Below, piece after piece: positions 28,976-36,899 of a DNA stretch of 64,000 nt. The DNA is from CAVSUZ01 sp963795415 (GTDB lineage Bacteria > Pseudomonadota > Alphaproteobacteria > Acetobacterales > Acetobacteraceae). The stretch covers positions 1,178,001 through 1,242,000 of the forward strand of contig CAWCHQ010000001.1 in assembly GCA_963795415.1 (NCBI GenBank), in the 5' to 3' direction. Every line of letters begins with the position of its first letter. Position 1 is the stretch's first letter. Under the pieces are notes generated by a model, which worked only from the letters and a program-made list of their open reading frames with translations, ran no database searches and was not told the origin of the DNA. A program made the position numbers and the translations under genes.

Positions 28976-30887
28976 ATGTGCGGCCTGGCAGGAATTTTCG
29001 ACCCGAACGGGTCGGCGCGGATCGATACCGGGTTGCTCCGGCGGATGACGGACCTGCTCAGCCATCGCGGGCCCGATGGCGAGGGCTTCCATGTCGAGCG
29101 CGGGATCGGCCTGGGCCACCGAAGGCTGGCGATCATCGACCCGGCTTCCGGCCAGCAGCCGATGTACAACGAGGATGGCTCGGCCGCGATCGTCTTTAAC
29201 GGGATGATCTACAACTACCGGGAACTACGACAGGAGTTGCAGGCCCGCGGCCATATCTTTCGGTCGCGCTGCGATACCGAGACGATCATCCACGCCTGGG
29301 AAACCTGGGGACCCGACTGTCTGGAGCGGCTCAACGGCTTCTTCGCCTTCGCCCTTTGGGACCGTAACCAGCAGACGCTGCTTATCGGCCGTGACCGGAT
29401 GGGCAAGAAGCCGGTCTATTACGCCACCCTTCCGGATGGCCGGTTGGTTTTCGGTTCGGAGATGGTGGCCTTGAACGCCGTCCCTGGTATTTCGCGCCGC
29501 ATCCGCCCCCAGGCCGTCGATGATTTTTTCGCCTATGGCTACGTCCCCGATCCGGCCTCGATATACGAGGGCGTCGACCGCCTGCCGGCCGCCCACTACC
29601 TGCTCCTGAAGCGTGGAGAGGCCTGGGGAGGTCCACGCCGCTACTGGCGCGCGCGGATTACCCCGCTGCAAATCACGGCGCGGGAAGCGATCACCGAGAT
29701 CAATGCGAAGCTGATTGCGAGCACGGAAAAGCGGCTTATCAGCGACGTGCCGCTGGGCGCGTTTCTCTCCGGCGGGGTCGATTCCAGCGCGATTGTCGCC
29801 AACGCGGCCCGCCTGCGGGAAGGGCTGGATACCTTCACGATCGGGTTCGAGGGGGCCGAGGACGAAACCCCGTACGCCGAGGAGGTGGCGAAGCGCTACG
29901 GCACCACCCAGCACAACGAGGCGGCCGCTGCCATCGACTACGTCGATGCTGCGCGGGAGCAGGGCCGGATTTTTGGGGAGCCGTTCGGAGATCAGTCGTC
30001 GGTTCCGACCCATCGGGTGTGTGCCGTTGCCGGGCGGTATGCCAAAGTTGCCATTTCGGGGGATGGTGGCGACGAGGTTTTCGCCGGGTATCGCCGCTAC
30101 CGCTGGCACAGCCTCGTCGAAGGCGCGCGCCGGGTACTGCCCGCCGGGCTGCGGCAAGGGGCGATCGCGTCCCTGGCGCGCGTTTATCCGAAGCTCGATT
30201 GGGCGCCGCAATGGCTTCGTGCCAAGCACACATTGACGGAACTCAGCCTGGACAGCGCCCTTGGCTATTATCGCACCATCGCCCGCGTGCATCATGACCG
30301 CCGGCGCGCCCTGTTGTCGCCCGACCTTGAGTTCAGCGCTTGACGGCTACGACCCCGCTTGGCGCGTTCCGGCGCTGATCGAGGAAAGCGGCAGTGACGA
30401 TCCGCTGGCGCAGGCGCAATACGTCGATATCAACACCTGGCTGGTGGGTGACATCCTGACCAAGGTGGATCGCGCCAGCATGGCGAACTCGCTTGAGGTG
30501 CGGGCGCCGTTCCTGGATTACCAGCTTGTCGAATGGGGACTTTCGCTGCCTGCTTCGCTGAAGCTGCACAATGGGGAAGGAAAATACGTTCTGAAAAAGG
30601 CGCTGGAACCCTGGCTGCCGAAGGGTGTGCTGTACCGGCGGAAGCAGGGCTTTGCCACCGCCCTTGGCCCGCTGTTCCGGCGGGAGATCGACCGGGTCCG
30701 TACGCGGTTGCTCGGCGAGCCCATGCTCGATTCAGGTCTGTTCACCCCGGCATCGCTGGCGCAGATGGTGGATGAGCATGAAGCGGGCCGGTTCGATCAC
30801 AGCCTGGCGCTTTGGCACCTGCTGGTATTTGAAGGGTTCCTGGCGTCGGAGGTGGCAGGCGTTGGGCAGGAGGCGGTGGCGGCGTAG
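28976..30887 (+). pseudogene. asnB: Asparagine synthetase (glutamine-hydrolysing), frameshifted
   Basis: The N-terminal glutaminase domain has the catalytic Cys2 (MCGLAGIFDP) and the RGPDGEG and NGMIYNY segments; the synthetase domain has the ATP pyrophosphatase loop LSGGVDSSAIV. The frame ends at TGA 30341-30343 after DLEFSA, and the rest (DGYDPAWRVPALIEES to 30887) is in the next frame. Deleting one T of the TT at 30340-30341 restores EFSADGYDPAW. The span is 3n+1. An SD GGAG precedes the ATG. Restored length is about 636 residues. Such enzymes often serve polysaccharide or secondary-metabolite amidation as well as asparagine synthesis. Confidence 0.88.
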
Positions 30888-30894
30888 CGCCGCT

Positions 30895-31320
30895 TCACGG
30901 TTCGGCTAATAGCTCGTCCAAATTAAACGGGCAGGTCTGCGGCAACGGCAGCGGCGGGCGGCCAGCAATGTGACCCGGAAAGCGGTGCCGCGTCCGGCGA
31001 TAGATCCAGTCCATATCCAAATGCTGGCGCATCGATCCCTGGAACGCCCGCCCCGCATCCATCTGAAAGATGATGGCTTCCTCCTCCCAGTGAGACACTT
31101 CGCTGGAGTCAGGCCAGGCTAGCATTTTCAGCCGGTGGCGAAGCGCCTGGATCAGCAGCGACTCGGTCCTGTGCAATTCGCTTCGGCCCACGCTTTCAAC
31201 TTCCTCGACCACGTGATCCCAGTCGATCTGATCGTTTAAGCGTTCGCCGGCGGCCAACCGGCGCAGCAGCCGGCCTTGCCGCTCGCTCCACAGCAGTACG
31301 TCCGTATCGTAGTCGCTCAT
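30895..31320 (-). CDS. DUF29-family protein
   Basis: A 141-residue protein opening MSDYDTDVLLWSERQGRLLR and continuing with WDHVVEEVESVGRSELHRTES, the DUF29 signature. It ends NLDELLAEP. The function is unknown; the family is expanded in Acetobacteraceae and cyanobacteria. It converges on asnB with only 7 bases between stop codons. A second, destroyed DUF29 gene lies at 32538-33123, so this is part of a local family. Confidence 0.85.
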   Translation of the reverse strand: MSDYDTDVLLWSERQGRLLRRLAAGERLNDQIDWDHVVEEVESVGRSELHRTESLLIQALRHRLKMLAWPDSSEVSHWEEEAIIFQMDAGRAFQGSMRQHLDMDWIYRRTRHRFPGHIAGRPPLPLPQTCPFNLDELLAEP

Positions 31321-31409
31321 TCCCGAGCCCCAATCGCGGCTTGCACCCTCGCCCCCTCCGGTCTCACCTTATATACCCAACCTCCTTCGCAAGTCGGGTG
31401 AGTTTTTGT

Positions 31410-31500
31410 TTCGCGCGCGGCCGCCCCACCAACCCGCGCGCGGTACCAGCGGGCGAGAGCGTTGGGGGAATCAACGTTTTCGCCGGCTGGTATTACTTTG
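31410..31500. repeat. Dispersed hairpin repeat, family B, copy 1
   Basis: Begins TCGCGCGCGGCCGCCCCACC and contains an imperfect hairpin from ACCAGCGGGCGA to TCGCCGGCTGGT with GCGTTG/CAACG inside. Close relatives lie at 45428-45519 and 45528-45570. It sits immediately upstream of the dehydrogenase start at 31518. Confidence 0.65.
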
Positions 31501-31517
31501 TCATTTGGGAGGCCACC

Positions 31518-32505
31518 ATGAAAGTCGCAGGTACTGGACGATTGGCAGGGCGTTGCCCGCCGCTTCGCCGACTGGCCCAGGCTGCAGGCGCAGGCCGAAG
31601 TGGTTTTCTTCAACGAGGCCTTCGCTGACGAGGACGATGCCGCAGCGAAGCTCGCCGACTTCGAAATCGTCCTTTCCATGAGGGAGCGCACCCCCCTCCC
31701 CGGCTCGCTCATCAACCGCCTTCCGAAACTGCGCATGCTGGGGATGACCGGGGCGCGTAACAACTCGCTTGACCTTGGCGCGTGCACCGCCCGGGGCGTG
31801 GTCGTGTGCAATACTGCGGGGAGCTCATCGAACGAGGCGGCCACGGCCGAACTTGCCCTTGGTCTGCTGATCGCCGCGGCCCGGGCCATTCCCCAGGCTG
31901 ATGCCAATATCCACGCCGGGCGGTTCCAGGAGGATGTGCCGATCGGCGTCAGCCTCGCGGGCAAAACGCTTGGCGTCATCGGCCTGGGCCGGCTCGGCTC
32001 CCACATGGCCCGCTATGGACGCGCGCTGAACATGAAGGTCATCGCGTGGAGCCAGAACCTGACCGCCGAGCGCGCGGAGGCGGCCGGCGCCCATCTGGTA
32101 AGCAAGCCGGAGCTGCTGTCCACGGCGGATGCCATCAGCATTCACCTTGTTCTGTCAGCGCGCACGCGAGGGCTGATCGGCTCGGCGGATCTGTCGCGCA
32201 TGAAAGATGGGGCGATCCTGGTGAATACGTCCCGCGGTCCAATCGTGGACGAGGCGGCGCTCATCGAAGCGGTAAGATCGGGGCGGATTATCGCTGCGTT
32301 GGACGTCTATGACCGGGAGCCACTGCCGAGCGATCATCCGTTGCGCCGCGCCCCCAACGCCGTGCTTACGCCCCATCTCGGCTATGGGGTGCGGGAGACC
32401 TGGGAGTTGTTCTATCCGCAGAGTCTGGAGAACGCGCTGGCTTTCCTGGATGGGAACCCGGTGCGCGTGGTCAACCCGGAGACGCTACAGGGCCCCAAGG
32501 GTTAA
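31518..32505 (+). pseudogene. D-2-hydroxyacid dehydrogenase family protein, frameshifted at codon 5
   Basis: ATG AAA GTC GCA at 31518 (SD GGGAGG just upstream) is followed by a frame change. With one G of the GG at 31530-31531 removed, the protein reads MKVAVLDDWQGVARRFADWP and continues normally to 32505. The Rossmann motif is GVIGLGRLGSHMA; catalytic Arg is in VNTSRGPIVDE, Glu in YDREPLP and His in LTPHLGYG. It is an NAD(P)H-dependent reductase of 2-keto acids. As written, only an internal start would yield a product lacking about 28 residues. The span is 3n+1. Confidence 0.87.
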
Positions 32506-32718
32506 TGACCCGTGAAGGCCGCGCGAGAGGCGGCGAGGTGAGCGATCTCTACGAACGCGACATCCTGGCCTGGAGTGAGCAATAGGCGGGGCTGCTGCGG
32601 CGCATCGCGGCCGGCGAGCGGATCAGGTGGACTGGCCAAACGTCATCGAGGAGATCGAGAGCGTGGGCAACGAACAGGTGCACGCGGTCCGGTCGCTGCT
32701 GATGCGGGCATTAAAGCA

Positions 32719-32830
32719 GTTTCAGGCTGACTGTATTCAGCCTGAACGCTCTAACTCATTGTTTTAGAGCAGATTCACGCGCTCCTGGAAATGCAAAGCG
32801 TTTCCAGTCAAGCGCGATCTGCTCTAGAGC
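32719..32830. repeat. Dispersed palindromic repeat, family A, copy 3 (inverted)
   Basis: A full-length copy in opposite orientation to copies 1 and 2, ending GATCTGCTCTAGAGC. It carries a second small hairpin at its left end (TTCAGGCTGA / TCAGCCTGAA) that copy 2 lacks. It interrupts the DUF29 pseudogene, showing that the family can insert into coding sequence. Confidence 0.8.
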
Positions 32831-33075
32831 ATGACCTCAAATGCGAAGCGTTGCCGCTTTCCTGCAAAGTGCCCCAGTGGCGGGCGGAAGCCGGACGATT
32901 CCGGATCGAGGCGGCGGATCGCTTTACCGAGGCGATGCGGCCAAAGATCGACCTCGCGGTGCTGTACCGCCGGGCCAGGCGCCTGCTGCCCGACTTAATC
33001 AACGAGACCCCGCCGGGGCCGTTGCCGCAGATCTGGCCGGTGGCGCTCGATGAGCTTTTGGCGGAGCCGCCCGAG

Positions 33076-33123
33076 GCAACCCCCAGGGCAACCCCCAGGG
33101 CAACCCCCAAGGCAACCCCCTGA
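33076..33123 (+). repeat. 12-bp tandem repeat, four units
   Basis: Four units of GCAACCCCCAGG (the third with AAG, the last ending in TGA) at the 3' end of the DUF29 pseudogene. They encode an Ala-Thr-Pro-Arg repeat tail, and the stop codon lies within the last unit. Confidence 0.85.
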
Positions 33124-33223
33124 GGACGCCGGGGGGCGCCAGGTCAGCGCGATTGCCCAGGCGGGTAACGGAGGGTATCTTGCTTCACTCGAGGCGGAAG
33201 CCATCGGGAACCGGAGCGGTGAG

Positions 33224-33580
33224 ATGCTGAATGGAAAACGGCTTATCGCCGCAGCGCTCGTTCTGGGCGCGCTGGGCGGCTGCGGCCCCTCTCGCTCGTT
33301 CCAGGCCGCCCTGTCGCCCCCTATCAGCGGAAATCCGGCCGTCACCGTCAGCGGAAGCCATTTCCCCGCTGCCACCCCGTTCAACGTTGGCGTCAGCACG
33401 ATATGGTCGCCGGAGTTTGTAGGACAGGTTCAGACGGACGCCGCCGGCAACATCGCACCACAGGCAATATCGTTCAGCTGCTACAATATCGTCGGCTCGC
33501 CCATGAACGTTGGCCTGTACCGGAAAGACGGCGTCCAGGTTGCATTGGTAACCCTCCCGGCCCCCCCGTGCCGTTCCTGA
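33224..33580 (+). CDS. Small lipoprotein of unknown function
   Basis: A 118-residue protein starting MLNGKRLIAAALVLGALGGC, a lipoprotein signal with the lipid-modified Cys at residue 20. The mature part is Ser/Pro/Gly-rich with two further cysteines (FSCYNIVG, APPCRS) that may form a disulfide. I recognise no family. An upstream in-frame ATG at 33050 overlaps the DUF29 pseudogene and would bury the signal peptide, so I rejected it. The aminotransferase gene follows by 54 bases. Confidence 0.65.
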   Translation: MLNGKRLIAAALVLGALGGCGPSRSFQAALSPPISGNPAVTVSGSHFPAATPFNVGVSTIWSPEFVGQVQTDAAGNIAPQAISFSCYNIVGSPMNVGLYRKDGVQVALVTLPAPPCRS

Positions 33581-33634
33581 AAACGAGAGCGGCCCGGCAG
33601 AGCAGGCCAGTTCACGCCGATTAGCGAGGAAAAT

Positions 33635-35014
33635 ATGACGTTCTCCAACACGCCCGATCCAGCCGCTCGCGAAGCCATCGTGCAGCGCGACTTGCAGAAC
33701 GTGCTGCACCCGATCATCCAGCACAAGGTGCTGGAGAGCAAACAGATGGTCGTGGACCGAGGTCAGGGTTCGACGGTCTTTGATGCCGATGGCACGGCGT
33801 ATCTGGACGGCATGGCCGGGCTGTGGTGCGTGAACATCGGCTATGGGCGCACGGAACTCGCCGATGTGGCGGCGGAGCAGATGCGCCAGCTGGCCTATTT
33901 CCCGCACACTGCGATGAATGAACCGGCGGCTGCATTGGCCGAGAAGGTCAACACGCTGTTCGGCGGCGGCTATCACGTCTATTTCGTCAATTCCGGCTCC
34001 GAAGCGAACGAGGCCGGGTTCAAGATCGCGCGGCAGTACATGAAGCTGGAACAGCAGGGGCAATTCCGCTTCAAGACGATAAGCCGCTACTACTCCTATC
34101 ATGGGACCACGCTGGCGACGCTGGATGCCGGCGGCAATGGCGATCGGAAGGCGAAGTTCGAGCCGTATTCCGGCGATTTCGTGCATGTGGCGCCGCCGAT
34201 CTGCTACCGCTGCCCGTTCGGGCTCAGTTACCCGAGTTGCAATCTCGCCTGCGTCAAGAACATGGAAACCACCATCCAGGGTGAGGGTCCCGAGTCCGTT
34301 GCGGCAGTGCTTGTGGAGCCGGTGCTGAGCGGGATCGGGGTGGCCGTGCCGCCTGACGAGTATTTGCCGGAGGTCGAGACGCTCTGCCGGAAATACGGCC
34401 TGCTTTTGCATGTGGATGAGGTGATCAACGGGTTCGGCCGGACCGGCAAGATGTTCGCGCACCAGCATTACGGGGTGAAGCCGGACATCGTGGCGATCGC
34501 CAAGGGCGTCTCCAGCGCCTATCTGCCGATCGCCGCCACCGTGGTGCGCGACAACGTGTTTGCCAGTTTCTATGGCGATCCGGCGGAAAACCGGCAGGTC
34601 GCGCAGGTGAACACCTATGGCGGCCATCCCGCGGCTGCGGCCGTGGCGCTCAGGAATATCGAGATCATTGAGGCCGAGCGCCTCGCCGAGCGGTCGGCGG
34701 AGATGGGCGCTTATCTGCTCGATGGCCTGCGGACGCTGCTCACGCACCCAATGGTGGGCGACGTGCGCGGCAAGGGGCTGCTCGCGGCCGTCGAGCTGGT
34801 GAAGGACCGTGAATTAAAGGAACCGCTGAGCCCTGCCGAGCTGACCGCGATCATCGATGCGTGCAAGGAAGATAGGGTGATCGTCGGGCGCGGCAGCGGC
34901 GCCAACCGGATGACGGTCATCGTGCTGTCGCCGCCATTGGTGATTACCCGGGGTGAATGCGATCGTATTGTGGAGACGCTCGACCGCGTGCTGTCCAGGC
35001 AGAAAATTCAGTAA
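33635..35014 (+). CDS. Class III PLP-dependent aminotransferase
   Basis: A 459-residue omega-aminotransferase. It shows DGMAGLWCVNIGYGR, NSGSEANEAGFKIARQY, YYSYHGTTLATL, HVDEVINGFGRTGKMFA (PLP-ring Asp) and the Schiff-base Lys in VAIAKGVSSAYLPI. It uses an amine such as beta-alanine, putrescine or another omega-amino compound with pyruvate or 2-oxoglutarate as acceptor; the specificity is not readable. It stands alone and converges on the flavoprotein gene (1 base between stop codons). Confidence 0.88.
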   Translation: MTFSNTPDPAAREAIVQRDLQNVLHPIIQHKVLESKQMVVDRGQGSTVFDADGTAYLDGMAGLWCVNIGYGRTELADVAAEQMRQLAYFPHTAMNEPAAALAEKVNTLFGGGYHVYFVNSGSEANEAGFKIARQYMKLEQQGQFRFKTISRYYSYHGTTLATLDAGGNGDRKAKFEPYSGDFVHVAPPICYRCPFGLSYPSCNLACVKNMETTIQGEGPESVAAVLVEPVLSGIGVAVPPDEYLPEVETLCRKYGLLLHVDEVINGFGRTGKMFAHQHYGVKPDIVAIAKGVSSAYLPIAATVVRDNVFASFYGDPAENRQVAQVNTYGGHPAAAAVALRNIEIIEAERLAERSAEMGAYLLDGLRTLLTHPMVGDVRGKGLLAAVELVKDRELKEPLSPAELTAIIDACKEDRVIVGRGSGANRMTVIVLSPPLVITRGECDRIVETLDRVLSRQKIQ

Positions 35015-35015
35015 T

Positions 35016-36361
35016 CTAAATCATGTAGGCGATATCGGAGGCGCTGGTCGGGTAGGCGAAGACCATATCCTGTAGCTGGCTGGTGGTGAGCCCGTGTCGG
35101 ATCGCCAGGGCGAAGATGTTGATCACCTCCTCGGCATGGGGTCCGACGAGATGCGCGCCGAGGATGCGGCCGCTCGGCTCCTCGATGATCGTTTTGAAGC
35201 CATAGACCGACTCGTTGAGCCGCCGGGCGGTGTACCAGGCGGCCGCTTTTTCGCAGTTGACCCGGACCTGCCGGCCGCCGGAGCGGGCTTCCGACTCGCT
35301 CATTCCCACGGCGGCGATCGGTGGCAGAGTGAACGCTACACTTGGGATGCCATGGTAGTCGGGACGGCGGCGATTCCCCTGGAGCAGGTTCATGGCGACG
35401 AGTTGTGCATCACGGCTTGGACCGGGGTGAGCGGCGGACCTGAGCCGGCGGCGTCGCCCGCGGCATAAACCGCCGGATTCGAAACGCTTTGGAGGAATTC
35501 ATTGAGAACCAGCCGGCCTTTCTCGACCCGAACGCCCCCGGCAGCCGGATCGAGCGGCCCAAAATCGGGAGCCCGCCCTGCCGCATGAACGACCAGGTCA
35601 GCGGTGGCGGCAATGGGCTCACCGTTTGCCTCGGCATGGACAATGCAGGCGCTGTCCGTCTTTTCGACGCGCTCGACAGTTGCGTTGGTATGCACGGTGA
35701 TGCCGAGCGAGGTGAAGCTTTCCATCAGCCAACCGACCAGATCGGCATCGAAGGGGGGAAGCATGCGGCTGCCGCGCTGAAAAACCGTAACCGCCGCGCC
35801 AGCCCGTGCGGCGAGATGAGAGAATTCCGCGGCGATGTATCCGCCTCCGATAAAGGCGATACGGGCTGGGATCGATTCGAGTTCCAGGAAGTCGTCGCTG
35901 GTTTTGACATGCTCGGCGCCGGGGATCCCCAGCGGCACCGGGCTTGCCCCGGCTGCGATCAGGACATGGCGGGCCTTGAGCTGCTGGCCGTTTACGGTCA
36001 CGGCATCCGGGCCGGTGAAGCGGGCCAGGCCGGAAAACGCATCGATTCCCTGGCTGGCGAGGCTTTCCCGCTGCCGTTGCGGTACAGGGTCGGTAAAGCT
36101 GCGCTTGAATGTCATCAGCGCCGACCAGTCGATCCGGACATTGCCGTCGATGCCATGGCTGCGCATGCGGGCGATTCCGTCCATGGCTTCCTCGCCGGCG
36201 ACCAGCACCTTTTTCGGGTCGCAACCCCGCAACTGGCATGTGCCGCCGAAGGGGCGGTGATCGATGACGGCGACCTTCCAGCCCGCCTCGCGCACCTGAG
36301 CGCTTGCGACCTGGGCCGCCGTTCCCGATCCGATAACCACCAGATCATAGGTCTCTGGCAT
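35016..36361 (-). pseudogene. NAD(P)/FAD-dependent disulfide oxidoreductase (MerA/Lpd-like), frameshifted
   Basis: The N-terminus MPETYDLVVIGSGTAAQ binds FAD. The redox pair lies in GGTCQLRGCDPKK, with IAFIGGGYIAAEFSHLAARAG for NAD(P) binding. The frame ends near 35390, and the C-terminal dimerisation domain continues in another frame (MNLLQGNRRRPDYHG to HAEEVINIFALAIRHG). Inserting one G to give GTGGATGCA joins them as AVDAQLVAMNLL; the span is 3n+2, a one-base loss. The start overlaps the end of the MerR gene by 17 bases, so it is in the copper locus. It could reduce metal ions, quinones or disulfides. Confidence 0.85.
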
Positions 36362-36779
36362 GTCTCTCCTCCCTGACGCCGGACTGTGGTGCGGCCCCTC
36401 CTTCAAGGTCGCGAAGTATGGGGCATTCCGGCCGGTGGTCGCCCTCGCATCGGTCTGCGAGTTCCTGCAGCGCGTCGGCCATCGCGGCCAGTTCCTCGAT
36501 TTTTGCCCGCCATTCGTGGACATGCTCGGTGGCGATGTGCTTCACCTCGCTGCTGGAACGGCGCCCTCGCCATAGGCTCACCAGTATGCGGATGCGCTCG
36601 ACGGGGAAGCCGAATTCGCGGGCGCGGTGAATGAAGCGAAGGGTGTTCACGTCGGCGCCGGTGTAAACGCGATAGCCGGCCTCGGTCCGTTCGGCGGCAG
36701 GAATAAGACCGATGCGCTCATAGTAGCGGATCATTTTTGCCGAGGCGCCGGATGCCCTGGCGGCTTCGCCGATGTTCAT
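36345..36779 (-). CDS. CueR-like MerR-family copper-responsive regulator
   Basis: A 144-residue MerR regulator with the winged-helix segment MNIGEAARASGASAKMIRYY. The metal loop fits the monovalent (Cu+/Ag+) type: Ser77 in RRSSSEVK and the Cys111-x7-Cys119 pair in CEGDHRPECP. It should activate copA and probably its own operon when copper rises. It lies downstream of copA and overlaps the flavoprotein gene. Its upstream spacer is filled by repeat C copy 1, and no obvious 19-20 bp-spaced MerR promoter was identified. Confidence 0.88.
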   Translation of the reverse strand: MNIGEAARASGASAKMIRYYERIGLIPAAERTEAGYRVYTGADVNTLRFIHRAREFGFPVERIRILVSLWRGRRSSSEVKHIATEHVHEWRAKIEELAAMADALQELADRCEGDHRPECPILRDLEGGAAPQSGVREERHARDL

Positions 36780-36793
36780 GCCGGCGCCGTCGC

Positions 36794-36899
36794 GCTAAGC
36801 AGACTTTCGTGGCTTTGCCACGCAAGTCTGCTTAGAAGTTGTTGAAGACTTATCATCTTATCGGCGCAGAGCCGAAACGCTCCGCCGGATGATGCTTAG
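36794..36899. repeat. Dispersed double-hairpin repeat, family C, copy 1
   Basis: CTAAGCAGACTTTCGTGGC pairs with GCCACGCAAGTCTGCTTAG. A second stem follows, in which ATCATC pairs with GATGAT around CGGCGCAGAGCCG. Other copies are at 46040-46145 and 63051-63155. The right part overlaps the last codons of copA, supplying its C-terminal residues and stop. Confidence 0.8.

Larger units (their letters stand above)
32538..33123 (+). pseudogene. DUF29 pseudogene split by repeat A
   Basis: A GTG at 32538 starts VSDLYERDILAWSEQ, the DUF29 N-terminus, followed at once by a TAG; a frame slip follows, then the family segments VIEEIESVGNEQVHAV and SLLMRALK in another frame. At 32719 the homology is cut by repeat A copy 3. 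It resumes after 32830 as CEALPLSCKVPQWRAEAGRF through LPQIWPVALDELLAEPP. The 3' end carries a 12-bp repeat (33076-33123). It is inactive, unlike the nearby intact DUF29 gene. Confidence 0.8.

Noticed and set aside
31317..32006. Minus-strand open frame of 229 codons
   Set aside because: It is antisense to the D-2-hydroxyacid dehydrogenase, whose motifs are all on the plus strand; the minus text is low-complexity.
33185..34747. Minus-strand open frame of 520 codons
   Set aside because: Antisense to the class III aminotransferase, which has all catalytic motifs.
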